Source: a virus | IMG/VR virus record: IMGVR_UViG_3300031703_000058 | Location: 1-22,825 of that record | Reading direction: 5' to 3' (one strand) | DNA length: 22,825 bases | Part shown: piece by piece, positions 1 to 6,786 of the stretch | Layout: the number at the start of each line of letters is the position of its first letter | Numbering within the stretch: the first letter of the stretch is position 1 | The notes under the pieces: model-generated | Told to the model about the DNA's origin: nothing | Databases searched by the model: none | Seen by the model: only the letters and a program-made list of their open reading frames with translations | Position numbers and translations under genes: made by a program

Positions 1-1088
1 CAAGAATAATTGTTCAATTCTTTAATTAGGTTTAAGCTATTTTCTTCTACTATCAAGTCATAGTCTTGTAACAATGCAATGCCATAGGTGACAGACCCTT
101 GGCCTTTTATCGCTTTGACTATATTACACCCCTTTGATTTTAGTTCGTGCAAAAGCCGGGGTTCTGCGCTATCGCCCACAATAAGGCTATCGCTTGCATG
201 CTTTAAATTAAGTTCGGCAATTTGTGATGTGGTCAAAGCTTTAAGATAAAAGCATTCTTTTAAATAGATTATTTTATTGGTGGTATCAATGTTGGTTTCA
301 ATAAGTGTGTTTTCGTCATTTGCAAAACCATAATCTTGGCCAAATACAGATACCCCTATTTTTTTAAATTCGCCTATCTTCCAATTTTCAAATATGACCC
401 CCTCGGCTTTTGCAAGCCAAACCCCAAGCAATTGATGTTTGTATTTGTCCGGCCTACGTTTCTTTATGTTTTCTATTTGCTCTAAATAACTTTTAGATAG
501 GTTTTTTATGTTATCTAAATATGTTGTATGTATATAGGTTGTATTTCCTTTGGTTCCATTTAGGCCATCATTAATACCCCTACTTTGATAAAAGCGTTCA
601 TATATCCAATGCTCTTTTGTAACCGGGTTCAATATAAGTATGACCCTATTTTTTTGTTTAAGGTTTCTTATACTCATATCTATTTTATCAAAAATATCTT
701 CCGATACAAGTTCTTCGGCTTCTTCCATTACCCAAGTTGTGACGTTTGTTAAACTTTTTAAATTCGCGCTTTGGTCACCGCTTGAAGTTCTTATACCGCG
801 AAATATGATCTTGCTTCCCGATAGCTTATTTTTAATTTCATCTTTGGTTATATAGAAATGGTCTTGCAATTTAAGTGTTTCTATTTTATCCAAAAATTCG
901 GGTATGATAGAAATGTGGGCCGAAGTCAAAGTATACCTTGTAAATAATATTATATGGCCGGCTTCATAAGTAAGTAACAACAAAAGCAAGTTTATTGAAT
1001 ACGATTTACCGGACCCCCGGCCACCGGTTACAATAAAATACCTTGATGCTGCATTTTTTATGGGCGCATACTTTTTATTTATAATCAC
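1..1088 (-). CDS. terL: Terminase large subunit, 3' end cut by window
   Basis: Packaging motor ATPase and nuclease that cuts the concatemer and pumps DNA through the portal. I translated 362 residues before the window edge. Residues 22-29 read GGRGSGKS (Walker A), about 117-127 TTWVMEEAEEL (Walker B with the catalytic acid pair), and 152-154 LNP fits the coupling motif. The RNase H-fold nuclease starts near 250 with GQDYG (D252), followed by VGDSAEPR (D306). The last nuclease acid and the C-terminus lie beyond base 1. The start is GTG at 1088, overlapping the small-subunit stop as GTGA; an in-frame stop directly upstream rules out a longer form and no ATG lies near. Its pairing with terS supports the call. 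Confidence 0.95.
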   Translation of the reverse strand, partial: MIINKKYAPIKNAASRYFIVTGGRGSGKSYSINLLLLLLTYEAGHIILFTRYTLTSAHISIIPEFLDKIETLKLQDHFYITKDEIKNKLSGSKIIFRGIRTSSGDQSANLKSLTNVTTWVMEEAEELVSEDIFDKIDMSIRNLKQKNRVILILNPVTKEHWIYERFYQSRGINDGLNGTKGNTTYIHTTYLDNIKNLSKSYLEQIENIKKRRPDKYKHQLLGVWLAKAEGVIFENWKIGEFKKIGVSVFGQDYGFANDENTLIETNIDTTNKIIYLKECFYLKALTTSQIAELNLKHASDSLIVGDSAEPRLLHELKSKGCNIVKAIKGQGSVTYGIALLQDYDLIVEENSLNLIKELNNYS

Positions 1089-1354
1089 TTAAATTTTATA
1101 ATATCATTAAAGTTAATATTAAAGCCATCACCCGAAGAAATATCTACGCTCTCTTTTGGCTTTCCGTATCGATACCCAAAGTATAAATTCATAGCCCTAG
1201 CATCACCATTAAAAATTTGCTCACCTAGTTTTTTTATGACCTTTTCATTGTCAATTAAATTATCTAGTTTTTCAATAAGCTTTTGTTCATCAGCTTTTTT
1301 AGGTCTACCGGCCCCATCACGTTTGCCGCCGTTATTTTTTCTTTTATCTTCCAT
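1085..1354 (-). CDS. terS: Terminase small subunit-like protein
   Basis: An 89-aa protein expected to recognise phage DNA and load the large terminase. The N-terminus is basic and contains GGKRDGAGRPKKADEQK, a signature common in small terminases and their DNA-binding N-termini. A helical middle (about 25-55) leads to LYFGYRYGKPKESVD, which I recognise from small terminase-like proteins of Bacteroidota phages. It overlaps the large subunit by 4 nt. A CGTTATATA motif lies 23 nt upstream of the ATG. The position and the motif make the role likely, though it is short for the family (often 130-180 aa), so it may be a minimal version. Confidence 0.8.
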   Translation of the reverse strand: MEDKRKNNGGKRDGAGRPKKADEQKLIEKLDNLIDNEKVIKKLGEQIFNGDARAMNLYFGYRYGKPKESVDISSGDGFNINFNDIIKFK

Positions 1355-1377
1355 TGAATTATTATTGTTTATTCAAT

Positions 1378-1386
1378 TATATAACG
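1378..1386 (-). promoter_or_regulatory. CGTTATATA leader motif ahead of terS
   Basis: Nine-base element found five times on the minus strand, each time just upstream of a start codon. This copy lies 23 nt before the terS ATG. Its function is unknown. Confidence 0.4.
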
Positions 1387-1389
1387 TAA

Positions 1390-1506
1390 TTACTTATGGT
1401 TTTTATTTAGCTTTAATCTTAATATTCTTTTTCTTATCAAGATACGCTCTTTACCCATTGGTAATTTGTCTAGTAATTGTTGTAGCTTTTGTATTAATTT
1501 CTTCAT
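1390..1506 (-). CDS. Small basic hypothetical protein (38 aa)
   Basis: A 38-residue ORF (MKKLIQKLQQLLDKLPMGKE...) whose ATG overlaps the previous stop as ATGA, the same coupling used by well supported genes here. It is very rich in Lys, Leu and Arg and should form one amphipathic helix. I recognise no family. It could be a real translationally coupled microprotein or a chance frame in A-rich DNA; the coupling is the main support. Confidence 0.4.
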   Translation of the reverse strand: MKKLIQKLQQLLDKLPMGKERILIRKRILRLKLNKNHK

Positions 1507-1625
1507 TTTTCTAGGTTCAATAGTTCTTCAATTTCACACAATAACATATTGTCAATATCTTCTTTACTATAATGATCTTTGTTTTGTTCGTATGCTAAAC
1601 ACCAAGGGCTTTTAATTTTTTTCAT
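1503..1625 (-). CDS. Small hypothetical protein (40 aa)
   Basis: A 40-residue ORF starting MKKIKSPWCLAYEQNKDHYS and ending in an acidic, leucine-rich helix. Composition is unlike random A-rich sequence (Trp, two Cys, Asp/Glu-rich end), which supports coding. It follows the DnaA-like gene by about 30 nt and overlaps the next small ORF by 4 nt. No family recognised. Confidence 0.5.
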   Translation of the reverse strand: MKKIKSPWCLAYEQNKDHYSKEDIDNMLLCEIEELLNLEK

Positions 1626-1654
1626 AGTATTGTATTTTTAATTAGTATTAAATA

Positions 1655-2227
1655 TTATGATTCGCATGTTATTACTTCATAATCATTTTGGGGTTTTTTC
1701 CATTGGAAACTTTTTAAAACCATTTGGGCGCGTTCATCGTATTGTTCTTTTTCATTATTGTTTAGTTTACGATATTCAAGTTCGGTTTCTGTATACCCAT
1801 CATGTCTTTCGATTTTATATTCTTTGATTGTGTTTAATGCTTCTATGTATTTTTTTTCTAATTCATCATAGTTATCTTGCACTTCAAGTAATTTTGATAG
1901 TTGGCTATATTCAAATTGTGATGAAACATTAAAATGGCTTTCAAGTTTGCGCCAATATTCAACTTCATATTTTCTATATATAATAAATTGGTTAAAAGAA
2001 TTAATAGCGGTTGCATGGTGGTATGATTTTATTTCTGAATTTGCCGCTAAATATTTTGCAATACCTTGGTAGGTCATTTTAAATTTTGTTTTTAATATAT
2101 AACAAAAAAATGCGCGGTGTTCAATTACTTGGCGCGCCCTTGATTTGTTGTATATGTCTATTGATGTTATTTCATACAAAAGGTCATAAGTTTCTTTTGG
2201 GTTTTTTAGTAATTTAAAGTTTGTCAT
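1655..2227 (-). CDS. DnaA domain IV-like protein (190 aa)
   Basis: Putative DNA-binding protein of the replication block. Residues about 25-85 contain ARQVIEHRAFF, then MTYQGIAKYL and YHHATAIN, a helix-turn-helix layout resembling the C-terminal DnaA domain that binds origin boxes (compare the DHsTV signature). Only this DnaA part is present; there is no AAA+ domain. The rest (about 90-190) is charged and helical. A longer frame opens at 2296, but I chose the ATG at 2227: it removes a long overlap with the upstream gene, leaves a usual 14-nt overlap, and sits 18 nt after a CGTTATATA motif. It may recruit host replication proteins or regulate; the function is inferred. Confidence 0.6.
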   Translation of the reverse strand: MTNFKLLKNPKETYDLLYEITSIDIYNKSRARQVIEHRAFFCYILKTKFKMTYQGIAKYLAANSEIKSYHHATAINSFNQFIIYRKYEVEYWRKLESHFNVSSQFEYSQLSKLLEVQDNYDELEKKYIEALNTIKEYKIERHDGYTETELEYRKLNNNEKEQYDERAQMVLKSFQWKKPQNDYEVITCES

Positions 2228-2396
2228 TGCTTTGTAGCTTTTGTATATATAACGCAGCGTCCATAAGTTCTTCTTTAAGGTGCTGCAAAAAATCATCTTT
2301 GTTATTGTCTTGTAAGGTTGTTTTGTATTTGTCTATTCCTACACAACTTCTTATGTCAAATTCGCGTTTAAGATCTTCAACTATTTTATCTTTCAT
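2214..2396 (-). CDS. dATP/dGTP pyrophosphohydrolase-domain-like small protein
   Basis: A 60-residue protein: LKREFDIRSCVGIDKYKTTL near the N-terminus, then FLQHLKEELMDAALYIQKL. This resembles the short phage family annotated as dATP/dGTP diphosphohydrolase or DUF550/MazG-like, in which the EExxD helix (here EELMD) would bind metal. Such proteins are thought to adjust nucleotide pools. Complete MazG enzymes have further acidic helices, so catalysis is uncertain. The ATG at 2396 overlaps the exonuclease stop as ATGA; an in-frame upstream start at 2426 is less likely. Confidence 0.6.
   Translation of the reverse strand: MKDKIVEDLKREFDIRSCVGIDKYKTTLQDNNKDDFLQHLKEELMDAALYIQKLQSNDKL
2246..2254 (-). 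promoter_or_regulatory. CGTTATATA leader motif ahead of DnaA-like gene
   Basis: Copy of the five-times repeated 9-mer, 18 nt before the ATG at 2227. It lies inside the 3' end of the preceding gene, so it is not simply intergenic filler, and it supports the shorter start of the DnaA-like gene. Confidence 0.4.
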
Positions 2397-3106
2397 TCTG
2401 TCCTTAATTTTAATAGGTGGTAACACTCGGCATATTTTTGTCTTGCTTTGCCTTTGTATTCTTGTTTAAATAATTCGTATAATTTTCTTGTATATTGATA
2501 TTTGGTATCACAATCTTTAAAATATTTCTTGGCGAATACGCGCCCACGACCTTTGAATGCGTTTACATTGTCGGCTTGGTCCCCGACTATCATTTGTTCA
2601 TAAAAATTATACATTGCTTCATCTTCGGATATGTCAAGTATTTCTTTTTTAGAGTAGAAATAATTGTAGATTTTCGCGGGAAATTGTCGGTAATCTTTAT
2701 CAATGCTAACGATCATTACTTCATCGCGGCCTATATCATCTGAAATATTTTTCCAATACCTTGCCACTACATCATCAGTTTCAACGCCATAGGCATAAAT
2801 ACTATCATAGTAATCTTTTACATATTGGTGCATTTCATTTAGTAGTGGGGGCAATTCTTGTTTTTTCCTATTGGCCTTATAAGTAGATGTTATGAGTTTA
2901 CGAAAATTTCCTTTTGAACCGCTAAATGTCAAAACCTTTTCTATTGGCATTTTGTCTTCAAGATCGTTTATTATTTTAAAATATGCTTGGTCAAATTTAT
3001 TTCTTGCATCTTCAATGTCTTTATAGAAAAGATCATCGTCCGGCGTTTCACGTTTTCGATAACAACTTGCAAAGATTAAACTATCGGCATCTATTAATAA
3101 AATCAT
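2393..3106 (-). CDS. 5'-3' exonuclease, FEN/T4 RNase H type
   Basis: A 237-aa nuclease expected to remove primers and flaps or process ends during replication and recombination. Metal-binding acids appear in the family order: D6 and D8 in IDAD, E109/D111/D112 in ETDD, D136 and D138 in SIDKDYRQ, and D176/D179 in IVGDQADN. YKANRKK (about 76-82) matches the conserved basic arch segment. VNAFKGRGRVFAKK after residue 181 fits the helix-3-turn-helix DNA-binding site. Length is close to compact phage FEN proteins. It overlaps both neighbours by 4 nt and so should be translated together with them. Confidence 0.88.
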   Translation of the reverse strand: MILLIDADSLIFASCYRKRETPDDDLFYKDIEDARNKFDQAYFKIINDLEDKMPIEKVLTFSGSKGNFRKLITSTYKANRKKQELPPLLNEMHQYVKDYYDSIYAYGVETDDVVARYWKNISDDIGRDEVMIVSIDKDYRQFPAKIYNYFYSKKEILDISEDEAMYNFYEQMIVGDQADNVNAFKGRGRVFAKKYFKDCDTKYQYTRKLYELFKQEYKGKARQKYAECYHLLKLRTE

Positions 3107-3390
3107 ATCTCTGTAAGTGTTTCCTTTATCATCTTGTGGTGCATCTTTTGCATCTTCTTTTGCTCTTTAGTAACCATTTTTATAATAGATGGTAAATCTC
3201 TAAAAAGTTGGTCTACATTCATTACCAATGTTTTTTCTTCAATATCACCATACCCAAAATATAACTCCCCATCACCGCACCATAAAGTGTGCGTTTCATA
3301 TATATAAGTATGTGTTTGTGCATCTTTTAATTGCTTTTCTAATCTTTCAATCTTTTCTTCTAATTCTTTTATCCTGTTATCTTGTCCCAT
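3103..3390 (-). CDS. Hypothetical coiled-coil protein (95 aa)
   Basis: Residues 2-25 form a likely coiled coil (IKELEEKIERLEKQLKD). The middle contains an aromatic and acidic patch, LWCGDGELYFGYGD, and the C-terminus is a Lys/Met/His-rich helix (KKMQKMHHKMIKE). I do not recognise a family. It overlaps the exonuclease start by 4 nt, so it may be an accessory factor of the replication block, but nothing in the sequence proves it. Confidence 0.7.
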   Translation of the reverse strand: MGQDNRIKELEEKIERLEKQLKDAQTHTYIYETHTLWCGDGELYFGYGDIEEKTLVMNVDQLFRDLPSIIKMVTKEQKKMQKMHHKMIKETLTEI

Positions 3391-3542
3391 TTGTCTATTG
3401 TTATATTAAGTTTTAAATAATTTTTATTCTTGGTTTCTTTTACTTGGTAGTTAATTTGTACATCGGTTATTTCACTATCTTGGGTAGTATGATATTCTAT
3501 TTGTTTTTTTAGTTTTTCCCAAGCCGCTTTGTTTACTTCCAT
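3369..3542 (-). CDS. Small hypothetical protein (57 aa)
   Basis: A 57-residue ORF starting MEVNKAAWEKLKKQIEYHTT. An N-terminal amphipathic helix is followed by alternating residues that suggest two beta strands (TDVQINYQV and NYLKLNITID). It overlaps the next gene by 22 nt on the same strand. Its balanced composition supports coding. Function unknown. Confidence 0.6.
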   Translation of the reverse strand: MEVNKAAWEKLKKQIEYHTTQDSEITDVQINYQVKETKNKNYLKLNITIDKWDKITG

Positions 3543-3554
3543 ATAAAAAAGTTA

Positions 3555-3767
3555 TTAATCTATTTTTATTATTCCATTTGGTAATGAATCTAAATCATCT
3601 CCCCAAGTTGTAACTACAATCATATCTTCGCCATCAAATGAATGAGATTCTTCAAAACATTCGGCAAAAATGCTATCTTTGTTTAATATAGCAAACAATC
3701 TTTTGTAAAGCCCTTTGTAGCCTTTTGATTTTTGATTTACTAGTCTGTATGTTACAAATGTGGTCAT
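3555..3767 (-). CDS. Small hypothetical protein, possible ferredoxin-like fold (70 aa)
   Basis: The start MTTFVTYRL, then YKGLYKRLFAILNK and a later IVVTTW strand suggest a beta-alpha-beta arrangement, faintly like the short SinR/Cas2-like proteins with a VTYxL strand followed by YxxLYxxL. No catalytic residue can be assigned, and I would not call it a Cas2 protein. The gene stands 12 nt from its downstream neighbour and has an A-rich leader (AAAACAAAACC) before the ATG. Confidence 0.6.
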   Translation of the reverse strand: MTTFVTYRLVNQKSKGYKGLYKRLFAILNKDSIFAECFEESHSFDGEDMIVVTTWGDDLDSLPNGIIKID

Positions 3768-3786
3768 GGTTATTTTGGTTTTGTTT

Positions 3787-4134
3787 TTAGTTGTTATCTT
3801 CTAATTCAGCTATGGCCAATTTTATTTTTTTAGTTTCTGTCTTTACCGCGCTTTCGATTATTTCAAAATGTTCATTTGAAGTTGTAGATAGTAAAGTGAT
3901 TAAATCATTACTTCTTTTTTTTAAATCGTTTATCGATATATGGTTTTTAATTTCGTGATACTCATTGTCTAAATATTCATCACATTCGAGATCCGCAAGT
4001 TTTACATCTTTAAGACTTTTAGCTTTTTTGTTTAAGCCCATATCTTCAATACCACTTAATTCATCATTAAGGCCATTTAAAAGGGCATTATAATCTTCTA
4101 AAAATTCGGCAATTCTTTTTTTTAAGTTTTCCAT
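3787..4134 (-). CDS. Hypothetical helical acidic protein (115 aa)
   Basis: Almost wholly helical, with Leu/Glu/Lys/Asp in heptad-like spacing and no membrane segment or Cys. No family recognised. It is the first gene after an 82-bp gap and carries a leader (AACTAAACAAAAACAGAAA before ATG) nearly the same as that of the 49-aa gene at 8106, hinting at shared control. It may open a separate transcription unit running to the terminase genes. Confidence 0.7.
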   Translation of the reverse strand: MENLKKRIAEFLEDYNALLNGLNDELSGIEDMGLNKKAKSLKDVKLADLECDEYLDNEYHEIKNHISINDLKKRSNDLITLLSTTSNEHFEIIESAVKTETKKIKLAIAELEDNN

Positions 4135-4216
4135 TTTCTGTTTTTGTTTAGTTAATACTATTTCAATATACTACAATATACAAAAAAATATGTTATTAAC
4201 AAAATTGTGGACAACT
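4135..4216 (-). other. A/T-rich intergenic gap with a DnaA-box-like 9-mer
   Basis: Very A/T-rich spacer between the PD-(D/E)XK gene and the 115-aa gene. On the minus strand 4206-4214 read TTGTCCACA, one mismatch from the DnaA box TTATCCACA, followed by an easily melted A/T tract. That suits a small replication origin or a promoter region, but there is one box only and no clear repeats. No good TTG/TAnnTTTG promoter was found in it. Confidence 0.25.
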
Positions 4217-4639
4217 TTAATCGGGTGATATGTCAATATTTATTCTTACCGCTTGGTTTTCTTTAAGCAAGTATACATCTTTATGTATTCTTTTTTTTGT
4301 GTATACGCTTGTATCGGGGCAATACTTTTTAACCGGCTTTGGCATTTCAATTGTATCAAGCCAATACATAAAATTGCCTTTAGGATCGTTTACAAAGAAA
4401 ATTTTTACAATGTCTTTATCAATTGCCATTAGTGAATTATATTTATCACTTTCAAGCATTTTTTCTTCATAGTATTTTTTTCTGAATTTCATTTCTAAAA
4501 TACAATTTTTTCCTTTTGGCGTTTTTCCAAAAGCATCATAAGTTTTATTTCCGGTACCGCAATGTTCTAAACTCCAACCATCAAGATTTAATAAAAATAC
4601 GACCGCTTTTTCCCAATCGTTAATTGTTTTAATTTCCAT
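4217..4639 (-). CDS. PD-(D/E)XK nuclease-like protein (140 aa)
   Basis: Putative metal-dependent nuclease. The core is D35 in TYDAFGK, a short strand-turn with TPKGKN, then E49-M-K51 in ILEMKFRKKYY, which fits the D...ExK active site of the PD-(D/E)XK superfamily. Residues 57-95 contain a helix and IFFVNDPKGNFMYWLD. I recognise this as a recurring phage protein with the ExKFRxKYY signature, of unknown substrate. The start overlaps the preceding 69-aa gene by 11 nt. It may act in recombination, Holliday-junction resolution or host DNA breakdown; none is shown by the sequence. Confidence 0.65.
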   Translation of the reverse strand: MEIKTINDWEKAVVFLLNLDGWSLEHCGTGNKTYDAFGKTPKGKNCILEMKFRKKYYEEKMLESDKYNSLMAIDKDIVKIFFVNDPKGNFMYWLDTIEMPKPVKKYCPDTSVYTKKRIHKDVYLLKENQAVRINIDISPD

Positions 4640-4838
4640 TTTCCCATATTATATTTAATTCCTTTATCCAATTTTTAATTGTCCTAGGTGAACAAGTACA
4701 TGGCTTTGTAAATTTATGATTATAGTATTCACTATGTAGCCTACAAATTAAATCAAATTCAATAGTGTTTAAAGTATTTTTTTTAACGCTTCTAAAATTT
4801 GACCAAATTTCAAAATCTTCTTTATTAAATATTACCAT
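4629..4838 (-). CDS. Small CxC-motif protein (69 aa)
   Basis: Helical 69-aa protein with FDLICRLHSEYYNHKFTKP followed by CTCSPRTIKNWIKELN. C47-T-C49 plus a short helix resembles a small conserved protein that I associate with Bacteroidota phages; RTIKNWIKEL may be a DNA-contacting helix. A histidine pair (H35, H41) could join the cysteines in metal binding, but this is a guess. It overlaps both neighbours, by 7 and 11 nt. Confidence 0.6.
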   Translation of the reverse strand: MVIFNKEDFEIWSNFRSVKKNTLNTIEFDLICRLHSEYYNHKFTKPCTCSPRTIKNWIKELNIIWENGN

Positions 4839-4978
4839 CTCTTAATTTTTATTTCATTTAACTTTTTTCTTTTGTCTTCACACCCACAATCGGTACCCCA
4901 ATGTTTATGATATCGATTTACCAAAAACTTAATTCCGGTATACTTTGTAAAGTAATAAATAATATTTCCTAGTTTCAT
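4832..4978 (-). CDS. Small DCGCED-motif protein (48 aa)
   Basis: A 48-residue protein: a hydrophobic helix (LGNIIYYFTKYTGIKFLV), then WGTDCGCEDKRKKLN. The TGIK...DCGC...R.KLN layout matches a tiny conserved protein often seen in Bacteroidota phages, of unknown role. The CGC pair (C31, C33) mirrors the CTC of the neighbouring 69-aa protein. It overlaps the next gene by 7 nt and lies 20 nt after the 136-aa nuclease-like gene. Confidence 0.65.
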   Translation of the reverse strand: MKLGNIIYYFTKYTGIKFLVNRYHKHWGTDCGCEDKRKKLNEIKIKRW

Positions 4979-4998
4979 TTTTTTAAAATTTTTGTTTT

Positions 4999-5409
4999 CT
5001 AAATACTTATATTAAAAAGATTTTTTTGCTTTTCAAAATACAACATATATTCTTTATCATTTGATGATCCACTTCTAGGTTTTCGGCCCCCTATAATTCC
5101 TTTGGCAAAAATATTTGAAGTCTTACCATATATTAAGCCATCTAAACAAGCCCAAATTATAATTGATGGTTTACCCATATCTACAAGCTTTACCATTTTA
5201 CGCGCCGCCAAGGGTAGGGGGTACGCTTCTTTTATATTTCTATTTCTTCCCTTTACCTCTATATAACAAATTTTTTCATTTATAGTTACCTTATAATCTA
5301 CATCATATTTACCGAGTTTTTTCCATTTGGCAGAAAATTTTTCACAAAATATTTTAATAGCTTTTTCTTCTCTTTTAAGATCATTGTTTGATTCAAAAAT
5401 TTTGCTCAT
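4999..5409 (-). CDS. PD-(D/E)XK endonuclease-like protein (136 aa)
   Basis: Second protein here with a restriction-endonuclease-like core: D38 in YDVDYKV, a strand, then E51-V-K53 in CYIEVKGRNRN. A helix follows (YPLPLAARKMVKLVDMG) and then strand IIIWACLDG. This order is usual for small phage VRR-NUC/Hjc-like or related nucleases. It is distinct in sequence from the 140-aa one. The ATG overlaps the sigma-like gene stop as ATGA. The substrate is unknown; host genome degradation and recombination are both possible. Confidence 0.6.
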   Translation of the reverse strand: MSKIFESNNDLKREEKAIKIFCEKFSAKWKKLGKYDVDYKVTINEKICYIEVKGRNRNIKEAYPLPLAARKMVKLVDMGKPSIIIWACLDGLIYGKTSNIFAKGIIGGRKPRSGSSNDKEYMLYFEKQKNLFNISI

Positions 5410-5885
5410 AATAATTTTTTCAATTTGTTCTTTACTTTTTTATATGTATTATATAATGAATAGTATTGTATTTTACTTTTTCTTGAAAATTCGGCTATGC
5501 TTTCGCCCCCTTGTATTATTTCAAATACTTTGCGGTCATACCAATACATTTTTTTTAAAGCTTTTTCTACCTTTAAATATGGTTCAATGTAATTAATATC
5601 ATTTTGACTAATTTGTATATCATCAATAGAAATTAAATTTATGTTTTTAGCTTTGCGCTTATAATCATAAAACAATGTTTTAAGGGTTTTATATATATAA
5701 TAGTAATTAATTTCACTTTCATTATACATTATATCAAGCCCCTTTTTTTCTATCAATAGCATTATTTTAATATACATTTCTTGTGTAAGATCTTCGGCTA
5801 ATTCTTTTTTGCAACCAAAAGACATACAAATTTCTACCCATTGTATGTGCTTGTTTGCTATTAATAACATTGTTTTTTTTACCAT
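5406..5885 (-). CDS. Sigma-70-like (ECF-type) factor
   Basis: A 159-aa protein resembling a minimal sigma factor. AEDLTQEMYIKIM (about 30-42) matches the region 2 core binding helix (E-D-L-x-Q-E-x-F in ECF factors). After a linker with variable Asn/Ile/Tyr, residues about 112-159 (WYDRKVFEIIQGGESIAEFSRKS, then SLYNTYKKVKNKLKK) match region 4 with its helix-turn-helix. It probably redirects host RNA polymerase to phage promoters, or only acts as a DNA-binding regulator since region 2 is divergent. A start at Met6 is also possible. It lies 1 nt after the ATPase gene and overlaps the nuclease gene by 4 nt. Confidence 0.65.
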   Translation of the reverse strand: MVKKTMLLIANKHIQWVEICMSFGCKKELAEDLTQEMYIKIMLLIEKKGLDIMYNESEINYYYIYKTLKTLFYDYKRKAKNINLISIDDIQISQNDINYIEPYLKVEKALKKMYWYDRKVFEIIQGGESIAEFSRKSKIQYYSLYNTYKKVKNKLKKLL

Positions 5886-5886
5886 A

Positions 5887-6723
5887 TCATTTTAAAGGGT
5901 CATATAAATCATTTACGATTGTAGGTAGGCCTTTTTCGTTTACTTCAAAGCTGAAAGTATCAAAAGGGTACCCACGACTTCGCCCACATTTTACAGATGT
6001 ATAACCTTTGTTTTGGAAATTTTGTTCGAGTAGTATAACACTTTCAGATTTTTTTTCTAGGGCACTACCTAGGTGACCGGTCCCAAGTTTTGCGCTACCA
6101 AAATTTTGATGTATTACATTTATTATGTGACAATTATTTTGTTGTGATATTCGCATTAAGGCACTAACTAAATTATTGCTTGCTTCAATAGAATTTACGT
6201 CATTGCACAAATCGGCTACTCCATCTAAAATAACCAAAGATGGTTCACTTATGTTTTCTTTTAAATAGTACTCAAGAAATTTTAATCTATCGACATAGCT
6301 AATTGTTCGCAATGCAAATGTTTTATATTTTTCTTTTGGAATATTTGAATCCATGTGTAGGGGCCTTTGAAATACACGGCTTGCATGATAGGTCGATTGT
6401 TCGGTGTCAATATGAATAAGGCTACCATTACCCCTATGGCCTTTTATTTTCCCACCATATATATTTGTACCACTTAAATATGCGCTTGCTAGTAAACTAC
6501 AAAAAAAGCTTTTACGGGTCTTGGGGGGCGCGGTGATGGTGCTTAAATTTCCATAGCTGCAAATTCCAATTGGCACTATTGTATCACCTAGCGGTCTTTG
6601 AATTACTTTTTCACCATAACTAATTGCCGTTGGTGGGTAGCTAATTTTTTCTTCAATATCAATGAAACAAGTATCTGCGATAAATTCCATTAACATATTT
6701 TCTTCGGTTTGTTTTTCTGTCAT
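5887..6723 (-). CDS. RecA-fold ATPase (AAA_25/RepA-like)
   Basis: A 278-aa P-loop ATPase of the RepA/DnaB-like RecA fold, probably a replicative helicase-like motor or helicase loader. STITAPPKTRKSFF (61-74) stands where Walker A is expected; the usual glycines are replaced, leaving APPKTRKS with K71 and S72. IHIDTEQS (about 103-110) fits a catalytic-acid strand, LVILDGVADL (163-172) is Walker B, and NVIHQNFGSAKLGTGHLGSALEKKSE resembles the RecA loop and sensor region. The first 50 residues look like an N-terminal adaptor. It begins after the terminator at 6737-6768, so it may be read at a lower level than the SSB gene. Confidence 0.75.
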   Translation of the reverse strand: MTEKQTEENMLMEFIADTCFIDIEEKISYPPTAISYGEKVIQRPLGDTIVPIGICSYGNLSTITAPPKTRKSFFCSLLASAYLSGTNIYGGKIKGHRGNGSLIHIDTEQSTYHASRVFQRPLHMDSNIPKEKYKTFALRTISYVDRLKFLEYYLKENISEPSLVILDGVADLCNDVNSIEASNNLVSALMRISQQNNCHIINVIHQNFGSAKLGTGHLGSALEKKSESVILLEQNFQNKGYTSVKCGRSRGYPFDTFSFEVNEKGLPTIVNDLYDPLK

Positions 6724-6736
6724 TCGTTAAATATAT

Positions 6737-6768
6737 AAAAAAAAGGTGCAAGCTAAAAAACTTACACC
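6737..6768 (-). terminator. Intrinsic terminator after the SSB-like gene
   Basis: On the minus strand GGTGTAAG (6768-6761) pairs with CTTGCACC (6752-6745), eight pairs with one G-U, across an 8-nt loop, and an unbroken run of eight T follows (6744-6737). The orientation fits the minus-strand genes and not the plus strand. It lies 19 nt after the SSB stop. Confidence 0.85.
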
Positions 6769-6786
6769 CTTTATAAATTAGGTCAA

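Noticed and set aside
640-855. 71-codon plus-strand frame
   Set aside because: Opposite the terminase large subunit in its ATPase domain; no independent support.
2228-2296. N-terminal extension of the DnaA-like gene
   Set aside because: It would overlap the preceding gene by more than 80 nt, whereas the ATG at 2227 gives a normal overlap and follows a CGTTATATA motif.
3555-3767. Possible Cas2-like protein
   Set aside because: Only a weak VTYxL/YxxLY resemblance; no CRISPR repeats or other Cas proteins are present.
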